The notes under the pieces were generated by a model. It ran no database searches and had not been told where the DNA came from. It worked only from the letters and a program-made list of their open reading frames with translations. A stretch of DNA of 9,955 nucleotides. Origin: Gammaproteobacteria bacterium. Lineage in GTDB: Bacteria; Pseudomonadota; Gammaproteobacteria; JABABF01. The position numbers and the translations under genes were made by a program. Below are positions 7,049-9,955 of the stretch, one piece after another. How positions within the stretch are numbered: the stretch's first letter is position 1; the number at the start of each line of letters is the position of its first letter. The stretch is from contig JABABF010000189.1 in the NCBI GenBank assembly GCA_014238345.1, positions 1-9,955 on the forward strand, written 5' to 3'.

Positions 7049-8233
7049 ATGCCCTCTCCCCAGCACCCACGCCCAACAATTGCTGAGAACTCAGCAGAAT
7101 CCATGCAGAAAATCATGATGGTCGCTGGTGAAGTGTCCGGCGACCAGCGCGGCGCTGAACTCATCAGCGCATTGCGACGGCAGCTCCCAAATGCAGATCT
7201 ATTTGGTATCGGCGGCGACTTGATGCGCGCCGCTGGTCTGCGCACTGTCATTGACATCAAAGAGTTAAGCGCTGCTGGCATCATCGAAGTGATCGGCCAC
7301 CTGCCACGAATCAGCCGCGTCTTGAAGCGTGCTACAGCGCTACTTACAGAGCATGAGCCCGCACTGCTCATTTTGGTCGACTATCCCGGCTTCAACCTGA
7401 AGTTGGCTCGCGCTGCACACGAGCGCGGCATCAAAGTCCTGCATTACATCGGGCCAAGGGCTTGGGCTTGGCGCTCGTGGCGCGCCCGCACCGTGGCCGC
7501 CTATGTTGATCGACTAGCGGTTATTTTTCCCTTTGAAGTCGAGTTTTACCAGCGCTACGGAGTGAGCGCTCACTATGTCGGCCAACCACTCGTCAAAATC
7601 ATGGCCGCAGTGCCCTCAAGCACACAGGCGCGTGAATTGCTTGGCATCGAAGCAGGTCGCCGCATCGTCACACTGATGCCAGGTAGCCGTGCTTTGGAAT
7701 ATCAACGGTTGCTGGCACCGATGCTGCGTAGTGCCCAATTGTTACAAGAGCGGTATAGCGACCTAGTCTTCCTCTTGGCGCTAGCGCCCTCTGTTACCCG
7801 TGAAGTGTTGGCACCGACCCTCGAGCGCCACTCGGTGTCAGTACGCATCGTGGACAACAAAGCACATCTGGCGATGAGCGCCGCCAATGCGATCATCATG
7901 GCATCGGGTACAGCCTCCACAGAAGCAGCCCTACTGCGCAAACCGATGGTTGTCGTCTACCGAGCCAACTGGCTGTCAGTGGCCATTTTAAGATGCCTGA
8001 TTACTGTGCCCTATGTCAGTATGTGCAACCTGTTGCTGGGCGAAGAAGTGGTTAAAGAACTCCTCCAGCAACAAGCTTCAGTAGCAAATATCGTGGCTGA
8101 GATCTCACATCTATTGGATGAAACCTCTTACCGCCAAGCGATGATTGCCAAATTCGATCAGCTACACCAGCAGCTGGGTGACGACGACGCAGCAGAGAAT
8201 GTCGCACAGATGGCGCTGAGCCTGATCAGCTGA
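7049..8233 (+). CDS. lpxB: LpxB lipid A disaccharide synthase
   Basis: Peripheral inner-membrane GT19 glycosyltransferase that joins UDP-2,3-diacylglucosamine to lipid X (2,3-diacylglucosamine-1-phosphate), forming the beta-1,6 disaccharide of lipid A. The 394-aa protein has the N-terminal GEVSGD loop (residues 27-32), VDYPGFN, the WAWR segment (139-142), the PGSR motif of the UDP-binding domain, SGTAS-TEAALL, and the YVS..NLL and VKELLQ segments. Departures from the common pattern include GPRAWAW where SPSVWAW is usual, and Cys326 where Pro is usual before Asn327. ATG 7049 is preceded by AGGG at 7041-7044, overlapping the lpxA stop codon. A second ATG at 7103 would give a protein starting MQKIMMVAGE, nearer to the family N-terminus; the first 18 residues are Pro-rich and unconserved, so the start is uncertain. 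The gap to lpxA is 6 nt. Confidence 0.95.
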   Translation: MPSPQHPRPTIAENSAESMQKIMMVAGEVSGDQRGAELISALRRQLPNADLFGIGGDLMRAAGLRTVIDIKELSAAGIIEVIGHLPRISRVLKRATALLTEHEPALLILVDYPGFNLKLARAAHERGIKVLHYIGPRAWAWRSWRARTVAAYVDRLAVIFPFEVEFYQRYGVSAHYVGQPLVKIMAAVPSSTQARELLGIEAGRRIVTLMPGSRALEYQRLLAPMLRSAQLLQERYSDLVFLLALAPSVTREVLAPTLERHSVSVRIVDNKAHLAMSAANAIIMASGTASTEAALLRKPMVVVYRANWLSVAILRCLITVPYVSMCNLLLGEEVVKELLQQQASVANIVAEISHLLDETSYRQAMIAKFDQLHQQLGDDDAAENVAQMALSLIS

Positions 8234-8242
8234 GCTGGTCAG
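8222..8242 (+). promoter_or_regulatory. RNA hairpin looped on the lpxB stop codon, before rnhB
   Basis: CTGATCAGC (8222-8230) pairs with GCTGGTCAG (8234-8242) over nine base pairs, eight Watson-Crick and one T-G wobble, leaving a three-base loop that is exactly the lpxB TGA stop. The stem ends three nucleotides before the rnhB ATG and covers the whole place where a Shine-Dalgarno would sit. No T-run follows, so this is not an intrinsic terminator. Inference: a ribosome ending lpxB would melt the stem and allow initiation at rnhB. The pairing is read directly from the sequence; the function is not shown. Confidence 0.45.
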
Positions 8243-8245
8243 CAA

Positions 8246-8836
8246 ATGCCACAAACAGCACACCACCCGGCTGGGGGCGCTCTGAGTGCTGGTGTCGACG
8301 AGGCAGGCCGCGGAGCCCTGGTCGGCTCAGTGGTGGCTGCCGCAGTCATTCTGCCAGCTGATATCAAGCTGGCGGGGCTCGGCGATTCTAAGTGCTTATC
8401 ACCCACTCGCCGTAGCCAGCTCGACGAGCGCATTCGCGCCACCGCGCTGAGCTGGGGGCTCGGTCGCGCCAGCGCAGCGGAGATCGATCAGCTCAATGTA
8501 TTGCAGGCCAGCTTACTCGCCATGCGCCGCGCCCTCGCTCAGCTGATCCCGACCCCCGAGCGCATTATGGTGGACGGCTTGCACTGCCCAGCATCGGGCG
8601 CGGAATACCAAGCGGTGGTCGGCGGTGACGCGCTCATCGCCGAGATCAGCGCCGCTTCAATCTTAGCCAAAGTGGCGCGCGATGCCGATATGCTCGCACT
8701 ACACCAACGCTTTCCCGGCTACGGCTTCGCGCAACACAAGGGCTATCCGACAGTAGCACATCGACGTGCGCTAGCCGAGCTTGGACCCTGTCCGGAACAC
8801 CGCCGCAGTTTTGCCCCAGTGCGGGCGCTGGTTTGA
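8246..8836 (+). CDS. rnhB: Ribonuclease HII
   Basis: Cytoplasmic endonuclease that nicks DNA 5' of embedded ribonucleotides and degrades RNA of RNA-DNA hybrids. The 196-aa protein covers the full family length (E. coli 198 aa). The four metal-binding acidic residues are present: Asp18 and Glu19 in GVDEAGRG, Asp110 in MVDG and Asp128 in GGDA. The ISAASILAKV segment, GYGFAQHKGYPT and HRRSFAPV at the C-terminus are also conserved. Several usually fixed neighbours differ: GRGALVG for GRGPLVG, DSKCLS for DSKKLS (Cys50), and GGD for KGD (Gly127). With all catalytic carboxylates intact, the enzyme is probably active. ATG 8246 is 12 nt after the lpxB stop, has no Shine-Dalgarno, and lies directly after a hairpin, so translation may depend on lpxB. 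Confidence 0.96.
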   Translation: MPQTAHHPAGGALSAGVDEAGRGALVGSVVAAAVILPADIKLAGLGDSKCLSPTRRSQLDERIRATALSWGLGRASAAEIDQLNVLQASLLAMRRALAQLIPTPERIMVDGLHCPASGAEYQAVVGGDALIAEISAASILAKVARDADMLALHQRFPGYGFAQHKGYPTVAHRRALAELGPCPEHRRSFAPVRALV

Positions 8837-8862
8837 CTGTCGCCCTCCGTCTCACTGATAAT
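8833..8862 (+). promoter_or_regulatory. Candidate sigma-70 promoter for dnaE
   Basis: TTGACT (8833-8838) and GATAAT (8857-8862) each match five of six consensus bases and are 18 nt apart. The -35 box overlaps the rnhB stop codon. Transcription would start near 8869, about 32 nt upstream of the dnaE ATG. The position in the largest gap of the second half of the cluster, right before dnaE, makes sense for separate expression of the polymerase. Motif evidence only. Confidence 0.4.
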
Positions 8863-8900
8863 CTCTACATAGACTAAAGTCCGCACGCAGTTGTCATGGC

Positions 8901-9955
8901 ATGTTCGCTCAGTTTGTCCACCTGCGCGTCCACTCTGAATACTCGCTGAGCGACAGCCTGTTACGCCCTGAAACGTTGCCCACACAGGTGGCAGCGCTCG
9001 GGATGCCAGCGGTTGCACTGACCGATTTGGGCAATCTCTTCGCCATGGCACGCTTCCATCGCGCAGCGATAAAAAGTGGTGTCAAGCCGATCATCGGCGC
9101 AGATTTCTGGCTGCGGCCACTGCGTCAACATCGTCTAACACGTTGCACTCTACTAGCACGCAATGCACAGGGATACCGCCAGCTGGTGGCGCTCTGTAGC
9201 CGCGCGTGGATAGAAGGATCACAGCGAGCGGGGTACGAGGGACACTCTGCTGTGTTGGAGTGGGAGTGGCTGGAAGGAGCCTGTGAGCACCTCATCGCCC
9301 TCTGCGGTGGCACCCGTGGCGAGATCGGTCGCGCCCTGCTTGAAGGACGCGAAAAACCGGCTCGTGCCGCACTGGATCGCTGGCGACAACGCTTCCCCGA
9401 TGCCTTCTATCTCGAGCTCTGCCGCACTGAACGCAGTGGTGAAGAAGATCATGTGGCGCTCAGCTCGGCGCTGGCAGCGCAAGCCGGATGCCCGCTGGTT
9501 GCGAGCAACGAAGTGCGCTTTGAACAGCGTGAAGACTATGTGGCACACGAGACACGTGTGTGCATCTCCGACAGCATAACCCTCAACGACCCGGAACGGC
9601 AGTCGCGACACAGTGAAGAGCAATACCTGCGCTCGCCAGAGGAGATGGCTCAGCTGTTTGCCGATATCCCAGAAGCGCTGGCCAACAGTGTGGAAATCGC
9701 CCGGCGCTGCAATGTGTGGCTACCCACTGGCACCCAGCTGCCCAGCTATCCGGGGCTGGCAGCGGGTCAATGCGCCAACCAACTGCTCAGCAAGATGGCG
9801 CGCCGCGGCCTGCGTGCGCGACTCGGTCACAATCTCAAGGAAGAGCAGCTGCAGCGCCTGCATACCGAACTCGGGATCATTGAGAAACTCGGTTACGCCG
9901 ATTATTTCCTGATCGTGATGGACTTCACCCGCTGGGCTCGCAAACACCACATCCC
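8901..9955 (+). CDS. dnaE: DnaE, DNA polymerase III alpha subunit (3'-truncated)
   Basis: Catalytic subunit of the replicative polymerase. The open frame starts at ATG 8901 and runs off the window after 351 codons, about a third of the ~1160-aa protein. The visible part is the N-terminal PHP domain, starting FVHLRVHSEYS and continuing through ALTDLGNLF, GVKPIIGADF, VASNEVRF and EEMAQLFADIPEALAN. It then enters the polymerase region with YADYFLIVMDFTRWA, just short of the PVGPGRGS motif. As in E. coli, Arg9 stands in HLRVH where active PHP domains have a metal-binding His, so the PHP domain is probably catalytically dead and proofreading would be done by a separate epsilon subunit. The catalytic aspartates lie beyond the window. 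An ATG at 8896 is out of frame. The gap to rnhB is 64 nt, and no strong Shine-Dalgarno is seen. Confidence 0.96.
   Translation, partial: MFAQFVHLRVHSEYSLSDSLLRPETLPTQVAALGMPAVALTDLGNLFAMARFHRAAIKSGVKPIIGADFWLRPLRQHRLTRCTLLARNAQGYRQLVALCSRAWIEGSQRAGYEGHSAVLEWEWLEGACEHLIALCGGTRGEIGRALLEGREKPARAALDRWRQRFPDAFYLELCRTERSGEEDHVALSSALAAQAGCPLVASNEVRFEQREDYVAHETRVCISDSITLNDPERQSRHSEEQYLRSPEEMAQLFADIPEALANSVEIARRCNVWLPTGTQLPSYPGLAAGQCANQLLSKMARRGLRARLGHNLKEEQLQRLHTELGIIEKLGYADYFLIVMDFTRWARKHHI

Noticed and set aside
8896..8949. 17-codon ORF from ATG 8896 overlapping the dnaE start
   Set aside because: Out of frame with dnaE, no Shine-Dalgarno, and the peptide resembles nothing; the dnaE start at 8901 is set by clear homology.
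1..9955. Mobile element, CRISPR, tRNA/rRNA, phage or defence system
   Set aside because: All space is filled by nine conserved core genes in their usual order; no repeats, integrase, transposase or structural RNA is visible.

Overview
The window is a contiguous piece of the conserved gammaproteobacterial envelope-biogenesis cluster, with every gene on the + strand: rseP (5' end missing), bamA, skp/ompH, lpxD, fabZ, lpxA, lpxB, rnhB and dnaE (3' end missing). The order is the same as in Escherichia coli and Pseudomonas. Together with protein sequences that align along their length to the gammaproteobacterial families, this points to a chromosomal core locus of a gammaproteobacterium. Several proteins differ from E. 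coli at normally conserved positions, so this is probably not a close relative of the enterics. I cannot place it to genus. By eye the base composition is moderately G+C-rich and even across the window, except for one AT-rich gap before skp.

Layout. 1-1351 encodes RseP, the site-2 protease that activates the sigma-E envelope stress response. 1332-3920 encodes BamA, the outer-membrane beta-barrel insertase, overlapping rseP by 20 nt. A 93-nt AT-rich gap carries a good extended -10 promoter and a 12-codon candidate leader ORF. 4014-4643 encodes the periplasmic chaperone Skp. 4646-8233 encodes LpxD, FabZ, LpxA and LpxB, tightly packed with gaps of 2-32 nt. 8246-8836 encodes RNase HII. After a 64-nt gap with a plausible sigma-70 promoter, 8901 to the end encodes the N-terminal part of DnaE, the replicative polymerase alpha subunit.

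How the genes fit together. FabZ dehydrates (3R)-hydroxyacyl-ACP for fatty acid elongation. LpxA and LpxD draw on the same hydroxyacyl-ACP pool to acylate the lipid A precursor, and LpxB makes the lipid A disaccharide. BamA and Skp fold and insert outer-membrane proteins into the membrane that lipid A helps build, and RseP links envelope damage to transcription. rnhB and dnaE are the usual replication genes at the end of the cluster.

I found no mobile element, tRNA, rRNA, CRISPR array, toxin system or extra inserted gene, and no evidence of an undescribed multi-gene system. The points worth a second look are small-scale: an LpxA that has lost the family VHQF motif and has proline at the acyl-ruler position; a 9-bp hairpin whose loop is exactly the lpxB stop codon, just upstream of rnhB; two calcium-loop-like motifs in extracellular loops of BamA; and substitutions at conserved positions in FabZ, LpxB and RnhB.
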